From contig NZ_JAFKHE010000023.1 of NCBI RefSeq assembly GCF_017307495.1, positions 62,001 through 126,000 of the forward strand: a DNA stretch of 64,000 bases, given 5' to 3'. The notes under the pieces were generated by a model. It saw only the letters and a program-made list of their open reading frames with translations. It ran no database searches and had not been told where the DNA came from. The translations under genes were made by a program, and so were the position numbers. Positions 46,339-56,996 of this stretch are shown here, piece by piece (positions within the stretch are counted from its first letter, which is position 1; every line of letters begins with the position of its first letter). The stretch is from Devosia sp. GTDB taxonomy: Bacteria; Pseudomonadota; Alphaproteobacteria; Rhizobiales; Devosiaceae.

Positions 46339-46643
46339 CAGAACACCGGAACCTGTTCGCGGGCGGCTTCGGCTGCGAAGCCTGGTTCGAGGCTGCGTCG
46401 AACAAACAGGTTGGCAGGAAGCCCAAGCCGGTCCTCGACCTCATGGGTCACCCCGACGAGGTCGATCAAAGAGAAGGGAAGCCGTTCATCGATGTCGACG
46501 ATGAGGTCGACATCGCTGTCGGGTCGGTTGTCGCGCCGCGCGCGCGAGCCGAACAATGCGATGTGCACCACCCCGCGACGCTCGAGCCGAGGCCGGAGCG
46601 CCCGCAACTCGTTCAGCAATGCGTCGCGGGCGATGTTCCTCAT
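46338..46643 (-). CDS. mntA: MntA-type nucleotidyltransferase antitoxin
   Basis: A 101-aa minimal nucleotidyltransferase from ATG 46643; an ATG at 46676 would overlap the lpd coding region. It has the signature GSRARRDNRPDSDVD (residues 32-46), i.e. GS-x10-D-x-D, with G32, S33, D44 and D46, and a later LIVDID strand. It is the antitoxin that modifies HepT. The gene starts only 5 bp downstream of the lpd stop on the same strand and overlaps the toxin gene. Confidence 0.85.
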   Translation of the reverse strand: MRNIARDALLNELRALRPRLERRGVVHIALFGSRARRDNRPDSDVDLIVDIDERLPFSLIDLVGVTHEVEDRLGLPANLFVRRSLEPGFAAEAAREQVPVF

Positions 46644-46648
46644 GGGCG

Positions 46649-48055
46649 TCAGATGTGGATCGCCCCGTCTCCGCACATCAGCGCGGCTTCCTTGATCGCT
46701 TCGCTGAGCGTGGGGTGGGCGTGGGTGGTGCGGCCGAGGTCTTCGGCGGAGCCGGAGAACTCCATCAGCACGGCGATCTCGTGGATCATCTCGCCGGCGT
46801 TCCTCGAAATGATCTGGGCGCCGAGCACGCGGTCGGTGGCGACGTCGGCGAGAATCTTCACGTAGCCCTGCGTCGCCAGCATGGCCTTGGCGCGGCCGTT
46901 GGCGGTGAAGGGGAACTTGCCGGTCTTGTACTCGATGCCGGCGGCCTTGAGCTCGTCCTCGGACTTGCCGACCCAGGCCACTTCCGGGCTGGTGTACATG
47001 ACCGAGGGGATGAGGCCGTAGTTCACGTGCGGCTTCTGGCCGGCAATGATCTCGGCGACGGCATGGCCCTCGTCCATGGCCTTGTGGGCCAGCATGGGGC
47101 CGGCGACGACGTCGCCGATGGCGTAGATGCCGGGCACGTTGGTCCGGAACTGGGCATCGATACGGACGCGGCCGCGCTCGTCGAGCGCCACGCCGGCGCC
47201 CTCGAGGCCGAGGCCCTCGGTGGTCGGCTTGCGGCCGACGGCGACCAGCACCGCATCGGCCTCGGCATAGCTCGCCTCGCCGCCGGCGGCGGGCTCGAGG
47301 CGGGCGCGCAGCGAGCCGTCGGCCTGCTTGTCGATGGCGGTGACCTTGGTCGAAAGCCTGAACTCGATGCCCTGCTTCTGCAGCGTGCGCTGCATCTGGC
47401 GGGCGGCCTCGCTGTCGAGGCCGGGCAGGATGCGGTCGAGGAACTCGACGACCTGCACCTTGGCGCCGAGGCGGCCCCAGACCGAGCCGAGCTCGAGCCC
47501 GATGATGCCGCCGCCGATGACCAGCAGGCGCCGGGGTACGTCCTTGAAGGCGAGCGCGCCGGTCGAGGAGACGACCCTGTCCTCGTCGATCTCGATGCCG
47601 GGCAGGCTGACCGGCGCCGAGCCGGTGGCGATGATGATGTTGCGGGCCTCGATGGTGGTGGGTGCGCCGGTCTCGGGCGTCACCAGCACCTTGCCTGCGG
47701 CAGGGATGGAGCCGGTGCCGCGGAAGGTGGTGATCTTGTTCTTCTTGAACAGGAATTCGACGCCGCCGACGTTGGCGGCAACGGTATCGGCCTGGTGCTG
47801 CAGCATCTGCTTGAGGTTCAGCTGCGGCGTCACGTCGATGCCGAACTGGCGGAACTGGTGGCCCGCCTCGTCAAAGAGCTCGGAGGCATGCAGCATGGCC
47901 TTGGACGGAATGCAGCCGATGTTGAGGCAGGTGCCGCCGAAGGTCGGCCATTTCTCGACCACGGCGACCTTCATGCCCAGCTGCGCGGCGCGGATGGCAG
48001 CGACATAGCCGCCGGGGCCCGAGCCGATTACCGTGAGGTCGAAAATGTCCGCCAT
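46649..48055 (-). CDS. lpd: Dihydrolipoyl dehydrogenase (E3)
   Basis: A 468-aa flavoenzyme that re-oxidises the dihydrolipoyl groups of 2-oxoacid dehydrogenase complexes. It carries the FAD motif GSGPGGYVAAIRAAQ, the redox pair in GGTCLNIGCIPSKAML (C43/C48), the NAD motif GGGIIGLELGSVWG, and the C-terminal HAHPTLSEA catalytic His. The preceding sucAB operon ends in a terminator, so this is the E3 partner expressed from its own promoter. A toxin-antitoxin pair sits directly behind it on the same strand. Confidence 0.95.
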   Translation of the reverse strand: MADIFDLTVIGSGPGGYVAAIRAAQLGMKVAVVEKWPTFGGTCLNIGCIPSKAMLHASELFDEAGHQFRQFGIDVTPQLNLKQMLQHQADTVAANVGGVEFLFKKNKITTFRGTGSIPAAGKVLVTPETGAPTTIEARNIIIATGSAPVSLPGIEIDEDRVVSSTGALAFKDVPRRLLVIGGGIIGLELGSVWGRLGAKVQVVEFLDRILPGLDSEAARQMQRTLQKQGIEFRLSTKVTAIDKQADGSLRARLEPAAGGEASYAEADAVLVAVGRKPTTEGLGLEGAGVALDERGRVRIDAQFRTNVPGIYAIGDVVAGPMLAHKAMDEGHAVAEIIAGQKPHVNYGLIPSVMYTSPEVAWVGKSEDELKAAGIEYKTGKFPFTANGRAKAMLATQGYVKILADVATDRVLGAQIISRNAGEMIHEIAVLMEFSGSAEDLGRTTHAHPTLSEAIKEAALMCGDGAIHI

Positions 48056-48213
48056 GATGTCTCCGAGAAGCTCTGTGCGGCCTCCCAGCCCCGGGCGCCG
48101 TCCGCTGCCGATATAAGGCCCAAGAACGGGTTAAACCACCCGGCTTGCGGATGAAACCCCTCGTGGCGAGGCGCCATGCAAAATCCGCATGAATCGTCGG
48201 GTGGTGCATTGGG

Positions 48214-48972
48214 TCACGGTACGACGGCGCGGCCGCCGGTGACGGCGAGGGTGGTGCCGGTGACGTAGGAGGCGTCCTCGGAGAGCAGCCACAGGATGGT
48301 CTGCGCCACCTCATCCGCCGTGCCGGGGCGGCCCATCGGGATGGTGGAGGCGAGGCGCTGGACCCGGTCGGGCTCGCCGCCCTGGGCGTGAAAGTCGGTA
48401 TCGATGATGCCGGGGCGCACGCCGTTGACACGGATGCCTTCTCCCGCGACCTCGACGGCGAGGCCGACGGTGAAGGTATCGATGGCGCCCTTGGACGCGG
48501 CGTAGTCGAGATAGGCGCCAGGAGCGCCGAGCTTGGCGGCGGCCGAGCTGAGGTTGACGATGCCGCCGCCCTTGCCGCCGTGTCGGGTCGACATGCGTCG
48601 CACCGCGGCGGCCGAGCAGAGCATGGTGCCGAGCACGTTGACGCGCAGGATCTCGGCGATGCGGTCGGGCTCCATGGCATCGAGGCGGGCGACGGGGGCG
48701 ATCATGCCGGCATTGTTGACCAGGGCCCTGAGCGGCCCCATGCGGTCGGCGGCGCGGAAGATGTGCTCGATGTCCTCCTCGCGCCCGACATCGCCGCGCA
48801 CGGCCACGGCCTCGCCGCCGGCGGCATGGATGGTGGCGCAGACGGCCTCGGCCGCCGCGACGTTGCCGAGATAGTTGAGCACCACGCCATAGCCGCGCGC
48901 GGCGGCGAGCCGGGCGACGGCCGCGCCGATGCCGCGGCTGCCGCCGGTGACGACAAGGACCTGTTCGGCCAT
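48214..48972 (-). CDS. SDR family oxidoreductase
   Basis: A 252-aa classical SDR. The cofactor motif is TGGSRGIG (9-16), followed by NNAGMIAP, the catalytic triad in a SSAAAKLG strand and DYAASKGAID (Y-x3-K), and a C-terminal VTGTTLAVTGGRAVVP. It is upstream of lpd on the same strand with ~160 bp between, and probably independent. Substrate unknown. Confidence 0.88.
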   Translation of the reverse strand: MAEQVLVVTGGSRGIGAAVARLAAARGYGVVLNYLGNVAAAEAVCATIHAAGGEAVAVRGDVGREEDIEHIFRAADRMGPLRALVNNAGMIAPVARLDAMEPDRIAEILRVNVLGTMLCSAAAVRRMSTRHGGKGGGIVNLSSAAAKLGAPGAYLDYAASKGAIDTFTVGLAVEVAGEGIRVNGVRPGIIDTDFHAQGGEPDRVQRLASTIPMGRPGTADEVAQTILWLLSEDASYVTGTTLAVTGGRAVVP

Positions 48973-49126
48973 GATTTTCCTCCCGTTTGGGAGAGCTTAC
49001 GACGGGTGGGGTGGCCCAGAAAGACCAATTGCGCGCGATGACCCGGTGGCGGTTTCAGCAATGCCAGGGGTTCGCGCCAGTTTGCCCTTGCAATTGCCTC
49101 TGCACGCGTGAACAAAGCGGGCACAG

Positions 49127-51295
49127 ATGGAAGAGCTTCCGGACATCGTGGCGGTGATGGTGAGCGTGTCGGTCGAGGGGCCGTACAGCTACCGGGTGCC
49201 CTACGGGATGAAGGTCCGGCGCGGCTCGATCGTCGCCGTGCCGCTGGTCGGGCGGCTGACGCTGGGCGTCGTCTGGGGCGTGCCCAGGGACAATTATGCG
49301 CACAACCGACTCAAGGACATCGCGCAGGTCTACGACACGCCGCCGCTGTCGGAAGAGCTGCTGAAGACGGTCGACTGGGTCAGCAAGTACACCCTGGCGG
49401 CGCCGGGGCTGGTGCTGCGCTCGGTGCTGCGCTCGACCGAGGCGCTGGAGCCGGAGCGGCCGATCACTGCCTTCCGGTCGACCGGGATCGAGCCGGACAA
49501 GCGGACGAAGTCGCGCGAAAAGGTGCTCGAGCTGCTGATGGACGGCGAGGCCTGGGCCAAGGCGGCGATCATCGGGGCGGCCGGGGTGTCGGCGTCGGTG
49601 GTCGAGGGGCTGGAGAAGGCGGGGGCGATCGCGCGGATCGAGCGCCCGCCGCCGCCGATCGCACTGCCGCCCGATCCGGATGCCGATCCGGCCGTGCTCA
49701 GCCCGGAGCAGGCCGGGGCGCTGGCGCAGCTCAGGCAGATGCCGGTCGACCAGTACGGCGTGGCGCTGCTCGACGGCGTCACGGGCGCCGGCAAGACGGC
49801 GGTGTTCTTCGAGGCGGTGGCCGACACGATCCGGGCCGGGCGGCAGGCGCTGGTGCTGCTGCCGGAGATCGCGCTGACCTCGACCTTCGTCGAGCGCTTC
49901 ACCCGGCGCTTCGGCACGCGGCCGGCCGAATGGCACTCGGACATGACGCCGGCGCAGCGGATGCGAACGTGGCGGGCGGTGCTGAACGGCGAGGTGCGGG
50001 CGGTGCTGGGGGCGCGCTCGGCGCTGTTCCTGCCGTTCCGCGAGCTGGGCCTGATTGTCCTCGACGAGGAGCATGACGGAGCGTTCAAGCAGTCCGACGG
50101 GGTGAACTATCACGCGCGCGACATGGCGGTGGTGCGAGCCAGGTTTGCCGAGGCGCGGGTGATCCTGTCGTCGGCGACGCCATCGGTGGAGTCGCGGAAC
50201 AACGCCAATATCGGGCGCTACAAGCACGTGCTCCTGACCTCGCGCTTTGCCGAGGCCGGGATGCCGGACATCACACCGATCGACATGCGCGAGGAACCGC
50301 CCGAGAAGGGGCAGTGGATCGCGCCGCGGCTGGCGCGCGAAGTGTTTGCGACGCTCGACCGGGGCGAGCAGGCGCTGCTGTTCCTCAACCGGCGCGGCTA
50401 TGCCCCGCTGACGTTGTGCAAGAGCTGCGGCCACCAGTACCAGTGCCCGGATTGCTCGGCCTGGCTGGTCGAGCATCGCTTCCGCGGCGTGCTGATGTGC
50501 CACCATTGCGGCTTCACCATGCGGACGCCGAAGGTCTGCACCGAATGTGGCACCGACGATTCACTGACGGCGATCGGACCGGGGATCGAGCGGGTGGCGG
50601 AAGAGGCGGCGGCGCGGTTCCCGGGGGCGCGAACCGTGGTGCTGTCGTCCGACATGGGCTCGAACAGCGAGCTCAAGCAGCGCTTCGACGAGATCGAGCG
50701 CGGCGAGCACGACCTCATCATCGGCACGCAGCTGGTGGCCAAGGGGCATCATTTCGAGAAACTGACGCTGGTCGGCGTGCTCGATGCCGACCTCGGGCTC
50801 GATCGCGGCGATCCGCGGGCGGCGGAGCGGACGTTCCAGATCCTGACGCAGGTGACGGGCCGGGCCGGGCGCGCCAACCGGACGGGCAAGGCGTTTCTGC
50901 AGACCTATCATCCCGACCATCCGGTCATGCAGGCGATGGTGAAGGGCGACCGCGAGGCGTTCTACCGGCACGAGCTGCTGGCGCGCGAGGCCGGCGGGCT
51001 GCCCCCGTTCGGGCGGCTGGCGGCGCTGATCGTTTCGGCCAACGAGCAGGAGGTGGCGTTCGCCTTCGCCAGGCAGTTGCTGAGTGCGGCGCCGATGGCC
51101 GAGGGGCTGAAACTGTTCGGCCCGGCGGATGCGCCGATCGCGATGATCCGGGGCCGGCACCGGGTGCGGCTCCTGGCGCAATCGGGCAAGGATTTCGACC
51201 TTTCCGGCTATGTCCGCTTCTGGCTCGACCACGGGCCCAAGGCGACGGGCAACCTCAGGGTACAGGTGGACATCGACCCGCAGAGCTTTCTGTGA
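49127..51295 (+). CDS. priA: Primosomal protein N' (replication restart helicase)
   Basis: A 722-aa 3'-to-5' helicase that reloads the replisome at stalled forks. The N-terminal DNA-binding part begins ELPDIVAVMVSVSVEGPYSYRVP. The helicase core has Walker A GVTGAGKTAV and the DEEH box (LIVLDEEHDGAFKQSDG). The zinc-binding cysteines cluster in CKSCGHQYQCPDC and MCHHCGF...CTECGTDD. The C-terminal QVTGRAGRANR motif follows. Length and order are those of full PriA. Confidence 0.95.
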   Translation: MEELPDIVAVMVSVSVEGPYSYRVPYGMKVRRGSIVAVPLVGRLTLGVVWGVPRDNYAHNRLKDIAQVYDTPPLSEELLKTVDWVSKYTLAAPGLVLRSVLRSTEALEPERPITAFRSTGIEPDKRTKSREKVLELLMDGEAWAKAAIIGAAGVSASVVEGLEKAGAIARIERPPPPIALPPDPDADPAVLSPEQAGALAQLRQMPVDQYGVALLDGVTGAGKTAVFFEAVADTIRAGRQALVLLPEIALTSTFVERFTRRFGTRPAEWHSDMTPAQRMRTWRAVLNGEVRAVLGARSALFLPFRELGLIVLDEEHDGAFKQSDGVNYHARDMAVVRARFAEARVILSSATPSVESRNNANIGRYKHVLLTSRFAEAGMPDITPIDMREEPPEKGQWIAPRLAREVFATLDRGEQALLFLNRRGYAPLTLCKSCGHQYQCPDCSAWLVEHRFRGVLMCHHCGFTMRTPKVCTECGTDDSLTAIGPGIERVAEEAAARFPGARTVVLSSDMGSNSELKQRFDEIERGEHDLIIGTQLVAKGHHFEKLTLVGVLDADLGLDRGDPRAAERTFQILTQVTGRAGRANRTGKAFLQTYHPDHPVMQAMVKGDREAFYRHELLAREAGGLPPFGRLAALIVSANEQEVAFAFARQLLSAAPMAEGLKLFGPADAPIAMIRGRHRVRLLAQSGKDFDLSGYVRFWLDHGPKATGNLRVQVDIDPQSFL

Positions 51296-51442
51296 AGCGG
51301 ACGTCATCGCTGGGGCCGTTGCCATTCGAGCGTGGCTCTCATGGCCTCCTCACCTCTGGTCGCTCCACTGGAGCGCCCAGCCCCTCCGGGGACGGTTCGG
51401 AGCCTGCGACAAATCTCCCGGAAAGACTCGTGTCCCGGTGCC

Positions 51443-51470
51443 TTGCGATGCCCAAGATCGCGTGTTAGAG
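51443..51470 (+). promoter_or_regulatory. Possible promoter of the atp operon
   Basis: TTGCGA (51443-51448) and TTAGAG (51465-51470) are separated by 16 bp, about 120 bp before the atpH start. The match to the alphaproteobacterial sigma-70 consensus is weak; the position in the 290-bp gap between priA and atpH is what favours it. Confidence 0.25.
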
Positions 51471-51586
51471 GGGGCGCGAATTCCGGGGGCCTTCGGCTAT
51501 TCCCGGCGAACAATCATAAGCGACAGCAGCCTCCGGCGACCATCTCTGGCCGGGCTCGGGTTGCGCAGCACGAGGATGACGGGGCA

Positions 51587-52147
51587 TTGGCAGCGCAGGA
51601 TTCAGTGCTTTCCCAGATCGCGCGGCCATATGCGTCGGCGCTCTTCGATCTCGCCAAGGCCGACAATTCGGTCGCCGCCGTGGAGCAGGGGCTGGACAAG
51701 CTTCTCGCCCTGGCCAGTGAAAGTCCCGATTTCGCGCGGTTCCTGCGCTCCCCGGTGATCAACACCGAGGAAAAGGCGGTGGCGATGCGCGCCCTGCTCG
51801 AGAAGGCGAAGGCGCACACCACGGTCGGCAATTTCGTCAAGGTCGTGGCGCGCAACGGGCGCCTGTTTGCGTTGCCGGCGATCATCGCGGCGTTCAAGGA
51901 GCGCGCGGCGGGGCATCGCGGCGAAGTTGCCGCCGACGTCACCTCGGCCACGCCGCTCAGTGCCGCGCAGGTCAAGTCGCTGGCCGAGACGCTCAAGGCC
52001 AAGATCGGCAAGTCCGTCACGCTCACCCAACACGTCGATCCCAGCCTGATCGGTGGCCTCGTGGTCAAGGTCGGCAGCCAGATGATCGACAGCTCACTCA
52101 AAACCAAGCTCACGGCGATGAAGATCGCGATGAAAGAGGTCGGATAA
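51587..52147 (+). CDS. atpH: ATP synthase F1 delta subunit
   Basis: From TTG 51587 the product is 186 aa, beginning with a short [27 protein letters not shown] N-terminus (written in part) that fits the rhizobial delta subunits. GAGGATGACGGGG upstream provides a ribosome-binding site. A longer open frame to 51332 is not conserved. The C-terminal [19 protein letters not shown] is the family motif. Delta links the F1 head to the b-stalk. Its stop abuts the atpA ATG. Confidence 0.88.
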   Translation: MAAQDSVLSQIARPYASALFDLAKADNSVAAVEQGLDKLLALASESPDFARFLRSPVINTEEKAVAMRALLEKAKAHTTVGNFVKVVARNGRLFALPAIIAAFKERAAGHRGEVAADVTSATPLSAAQVKSLAETLKAKIGKSVTLTQHVDPSLIGGLVVKVGSQMIDSSLKTKLTAMKIAMKEVG

Positions 52148-53679
52148 TGGATATCAAAGCCGCGGAAATCTCTGCGATCCTCAAGGAGCAGATTCAGAAT
52201 TTCGGCCAGGAAGCCGAGGTGTCCGAAGTCGGCCAGGTGCTGTCCGTCGGTGACGGTATCGCCCGCGTCTACGGCCTCGACAACGTGCAGGCCGGTGAGC
52301 TCGTCGAGTTCCCGGGCGGCATCAAGGGCATGGCGCTGAACCTCGAGACCGACAATGTCGGCGTGGTGCTGTTCGGCGCCGACCGCGACATTAAAGAGGG
52401 CGACGTCGCCAAGCGGACCGGCTCGATCGTGGACACCCCGGTCGGCAAGGAGCTGCTCGGCCGCGTGGTCGACGCGCTCGGCAACCCGATCGACGGCAAG
52501 GGTCCGCTCAAGGCCAAGGAACGCCGCCGCGTCGACGTGAAGGCCCCGGGCATCCTGCCGCGCAAGTCGGTGCACGAGCCGATGTCGACCGGCCTCAAGG
52601 CCATCGACGCGCTGATCCCGATCGGCCGCGGCCAGCGCGAACTGATCATCGGCGATCGCCAGACCGGCAAGACCGCGGTGATCCTCGACACCTTCCTCAA
52701 CCAGAAGCCCGCCCATGCGGCCGGCGCTTCGGAGCAGGAAAAGCTCTACTGCATCTATGTCGCCGTCGGCCAGAAGCGCTCGACCGTGGCGCAGTTCGTC
52801 AAGGTGCTGGAAGACGCCGGCGCCCTCGAGTACTCGATCGTCGTTGCCGCCACCGCTTCGGACCCGGCGCCGATGCAGTTCCTCGCGCCGATGACCGGCG
52901 CCGCCATCGGCGAATACTTCCGCGACAACGGCATGCACGCCGTGATCGCCTATGACGACCTGACCAAGCAGGCCGTCGCCTACCGCCAGATGTCGCTGCT
53001 GCTGCGCCGTCCGCCGGGCCGCGAGGCCTACCCGGGCGACGTGTTCTACCTGCACAGCCGCCTGCTCGAGCGCGCCGCCAAGCTGAACGAGGACCATGGC
53101 CTCGGCTCGCTGACTGCGCTCCCCGTCATCGAGACGCAGGCGAACGACGTGTCGGCCTACATTCCGACCAACGTGATCTCGATCACCGACGGCCAGATCT
53201 TCCTCGAGACCAACCTGTTCTTCCAGGGCATCCGCCCGGCGGTGAACGTCGGTATCTCGGTGAGCCGCGTGGGTGGCAACGCCCAGATCAAGGCAATGAA
53301 GCAGGTGGCTGGCTCGCTCAAGGGCGAACTCTCGCAGTACCGCGAGATGGCGGCCTTCGCGCAGTTCGGTTCGGACCTCGACGCGGCGACGCAGCGCCTG
53401 CTCAACCGCGGCGCCCGCCTGACCGAGCTGCTCAAGCAGCCGCAGTTCGCGCCGCTGAAGCCGGAAGAGGAAGTCGCGGTGATCTTTGCCGGCGGCCAGG
53501 GCTACCTGGACGACCTGCCGGTCAACAAGGTCGGCGAGTTCGAGGCGGGCCTGCTGGGCTACCTGCGTTCCAAGGGCGCGGACGTGCTGGCAGCGATCGC
53601 CAAGGAGAAGGCGCTGTCGGACGACCTGCGCGCCAAGCTCAAGGCCGCCATCGACGCGTTCAAGAAGACGTTCTCGTAA
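52147..53679 (+). CDS. atpA: ATP synthase F1 alpha subunit
   Basis: 510 aa. The Walker A segment is [10 protein letters not shown] (~168-177). The RDIKEGD region, [28 protein letters not shown] and the conserved [19 protein letters not shown] are all present. It is the nucleotide-binding, non-catalytic subunit of the F1 hexamer. The gene overlaps the atpH stop by one base and is followed by atpG after 55 bp. A phage-length antisense frame on the opposite strand is only a composition artefact. Confidence 0.98.
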   Translation: MDIKAAEISAILKEQIQNFGQEAEVSEVGQVLSVGDGIARVYGLDNVQAGELVEFPGGIKGMALNLETDNVGVVLFGADRDIKEGDVAKRTGSIVDTPVGKELLGRVVDALGNPIDGKGPLKAKERRRVDVKAPGILPRKSVHEPMSTGLKAIDALIPIGRGQRELIIGDRQTGKTAVILDTFLNQKPAHAAGASEQEKLYCIYVAVGQKRSTVAQFVKVLEDAGALEYSIVVAATASDPAPMQFLAPMTGAAIGEYFRDNGMHAVIAYDDLTKQAVAYRQMSLLLRRPPGREAYPGDVFYLHSRLLERAAKLNEDHGLGSLTALPVIETQANDVSAYIPTNVISITDGQIFLETNLFFQGIRPAVNVGISVSRVGGNAQIKAMKQVAGSLKGELSQYREMAAFAQFGSDLDAATQRLLNRGARLTELLKQPQFAPLKPEEEVAVIFAGGQGYLDDLPVNKVGEFEAGLLGYLRSKGADVLAAIAKEKALSDDLRAKLKAAIDAFKKTFS

Positions 53680-53734
53680 GATCCCCGTGTGGGCGAGGTC
53701 CGAAGGACCTCGCTGAAGGAGCAAGAGCGGCCCG

Positions 53735-54610
53735 ATGCCCTCGCTAAAGGACCTCAAGAACCGGATCGCCTCGGTCAAGTCGACCCAGAAGATCACCAAG
53801 GCCATGCAGATGGTGGCGGCGGCAAAGCTCCGTCGCGCCCAGGAAGCAGCCGAGGCGGCGCGTCCCTATGCGGAGCGCATGGGTAACGTGCTCACGGCGC
53901 TTGGCGCGGCCTATGCCGGCCGCCAGGACGCCCCGGCCCTGCTCGCCGGCAACGGCCGCGACCAGGTGCACCTGCTCGTCGTCGCGACGGGCGAGCGCGG
54001 CCTCGCCGGCGGCTTCAACTCCTCGATCGCGCGCCTCGCCCGTGAAACGGCGCTGCGGCTGGTCGGCGAGGGCAAGACGGTGAAGATCCTCACCGTCGGC
54101 CGCAAGGGCAACGACATCCTGAAGCGGACGCTGGGCGACAAGATCATCGAGACGATCTCGTTCCGCGACGTGCGCCAGATCGGCTATGTCAACGCCGCGC
54201 AGGTGGGCGAGAAGGTGCTTGCCATGTACGCGGCAGGCGAGTTCGACGTGGCGACCCTGTTCTACGCCCGGTTCAAGTCGGTGATCTCGCAGATCCCGAC
54301 GGCGCAGCAGTTGATCCCCGCCAAGTTCGACGGCGATGCCGGGGCGGTGGACACGCTCAACTACGAGTACGAGCCGGACGAGGAAGCGATCCTTGCCGAC
54401 CTGCTGCCGCGCAACATCTCGGTGCAGGTGTTCCGTGCCCTGCTCGAGAACAACGCGTCGTTCTTCGGTGCGCAGATGAGCGCCATGGACAACGCGACGC
54501 GCAATGCCGGCGACATGATCAAGAAGCTGACGCTGAGCTACAACCGCCAGCGCCAGGCGCAGATCACCAAAGAACTCATCGAAATCATTTCGGGCGCGGA
54601 AGCGCTCTAG
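53735..54610 (+). CDS. atpG: ATP synthase F1 gamma subunit
   Basis: 291 aa. The N-terminal [20 protein letters not shown] and [11 protein letters not shown] helix form one half of the rotating stalk. The C-terminal [37 protein letters not shown] (split by positions ~249-285) forms the other. It is the rotating central shaft. The gene lies 17 bp before atpD. Confidence 0.97.
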   Translation: MPSLKDLKNRIASVKSTQKITKAMQMVAAAKLRRAQEAAEAARPYAERMGNVLTALGAAYAGRQDAPALLAGNGRDQVHLLVVATGERGLAGGFNSSIARLARETALRLVGEGKTVKILTVGRKGNDILKRTLGDKIIETISFRDVRQIGYVNAAQVGEKVLAMYAAGEFDVATLFYARFKSVISQIPTAQQLIPAKFDGDAGAVDTLNYEYEPDEEAILADLLPRNISVQVFRALLENNASFFGAQMSAMDNATRNAGDMIKKLTLSYNRQRQAQITKELIEIISGAEAL

Positions 54611-54624
54611 CAGGAACGAGGTAA

Positions 54625-56169
<1,545 letters not shown>

Positions 56170-56185
56170 GCTTCACGACCCCATC

Positions 56186-56215
56186 GGGCTCGCCCAGCGG
56201 GCGGGCCCCATTTTG
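56186..56215 (+). terminator. Intra-operon hairpin with short T-run between atpD and atpC
   Basis: GGGCTCGCCC pairs with GGGCGGGCCC around an AGC loop (ten pairs, one G-T), followed by CATTTTG. It lies 17 bp past the atpD stop and just before the atpC ribosome-binding site. It may partly terminate transcription, lowering epsilon relative to beta. Confidence 0.6.
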
Positions 56216-56231
56216 ATCCAGAGGCAGGACC

Positions 56232-56657
56232 ATGGCCGAAGGCACCAAACTCGAAATCGTCTCGCCGGAGAAGCTGCTGCTGTCGGAGACCGTGAAGTCG
56301 GTCACCGTGCCGGGCGCGGACGGCTATTTCACGGTGCTGGGCGACCACGCGCCGTTCATGACGACGATGAAGCCGGGCTTCGTCACCGTGGTGGACAATG
56401 CCGGCATCAGCCACGTCTACTACGTGCGCGGCGGCTTCGCCGACGTATCGCCCGAGGGCCTGACCATCCTCGCCGAGGAGGCCCAGGACATCGCCGAGTT
56501 CGATCGCGCCAAGATCGAGGGGCTGATTGCTGCCGGGCTGACCGCGCAGCAGGCGGCGACCACGGCCGACGAGGAGATGCGGCTGCAGGAAGAGATCGAC
56601 GGCTGGCGCAACCTGCTGCTCGACGCGTCCGTCGGCACGAGCGCGACGGCGCACTGA
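56232..56657 (+). CDS. atpC: ATP synthase F1 epsilon subunit
   Basis: 141 aa. The N-terminal ten-stranded sandwich contains KLEIVSPEKLLLS, VTVPGADGYFTVLGDHAPFMT and the conserved YYVRGGFADVSPEGLTILAEEAQ. The C-terminal helical hairpin (residues ~95-135) follows. Epsilon belongs to the central stalk and can inhibit the enzyme. It is the last gene of atpHAGDC and precedes a clear terminator. Confidence 0.95.
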   Translation: MAEGTKLEIVSPEKLLLSETVKSVTVPGADGYFTVLGDHAPFMTTMKPGFVTVVDNAGISHVYYVRGGFADVSPEGLTILAEEAQDIAEFDRAKIEGLIAAGLTAQQAATTADEEMRLQEEIDGWRNLLLDASVGTSATAH

Positions 56658-56996
56658 GCCGGCAGCATCGAGGTATCCGGTAACGGGCGTCCTGCGGGCG
56701 CCCGTTCTGTTTTGGGGACCGGCGGTGCCGTCGACGGGCTCCATCGCGCCGCCCCGACGGAATCGTGAGCCGACGGCGCGGCCAGAGGCAATTCACGCTC
56801 TCTTAAGCAAGACTGCGTAATCGTCGCAGCGGGAATGCAGCAACGACGAACCGCGCCACGGCCTGGACAGCCGGGGCATATCGACCGAGCTGTGCCCAAT
56901 GACCCCAGACATTGGCAGGCCGCCCCCCGGACATTCGTCCGGTCGCGACGCTGCATGCCCTCCTTGCGTCCATCCAGGAACCCGACGGTAGCGCTG
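56658..56996. other. Intergenic region between atpC and the first MCP gene
   Basis: 339 bp that include the atp terminator and an AT-richer stretch around 56800-56825. No gene, repeat or defined promoter was recognised beyond these. Confidence 0.5.
56682..56714 (+). terminator. Rho-independent terminator after atpC
   Basis: AACGGGCG (56682-56689) pairs with CGCCCGTT (56699-56706) around a nine-base loop, followed by CTGTTTT. It ends the atp operon. Confidence 0.8.

Noticed and set aside
46556..48154. Plus-strand frame opposite lpd
   Set aside because: The minus strand encodes a full Lpd with all motifs; the plus-strand product has Gly/Val/Asp low complexity.
51514..53805. A ~763-codon antisense frame opposite atpH/atpA
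   Set aside because: Same composition artefact, runs through three real genes.
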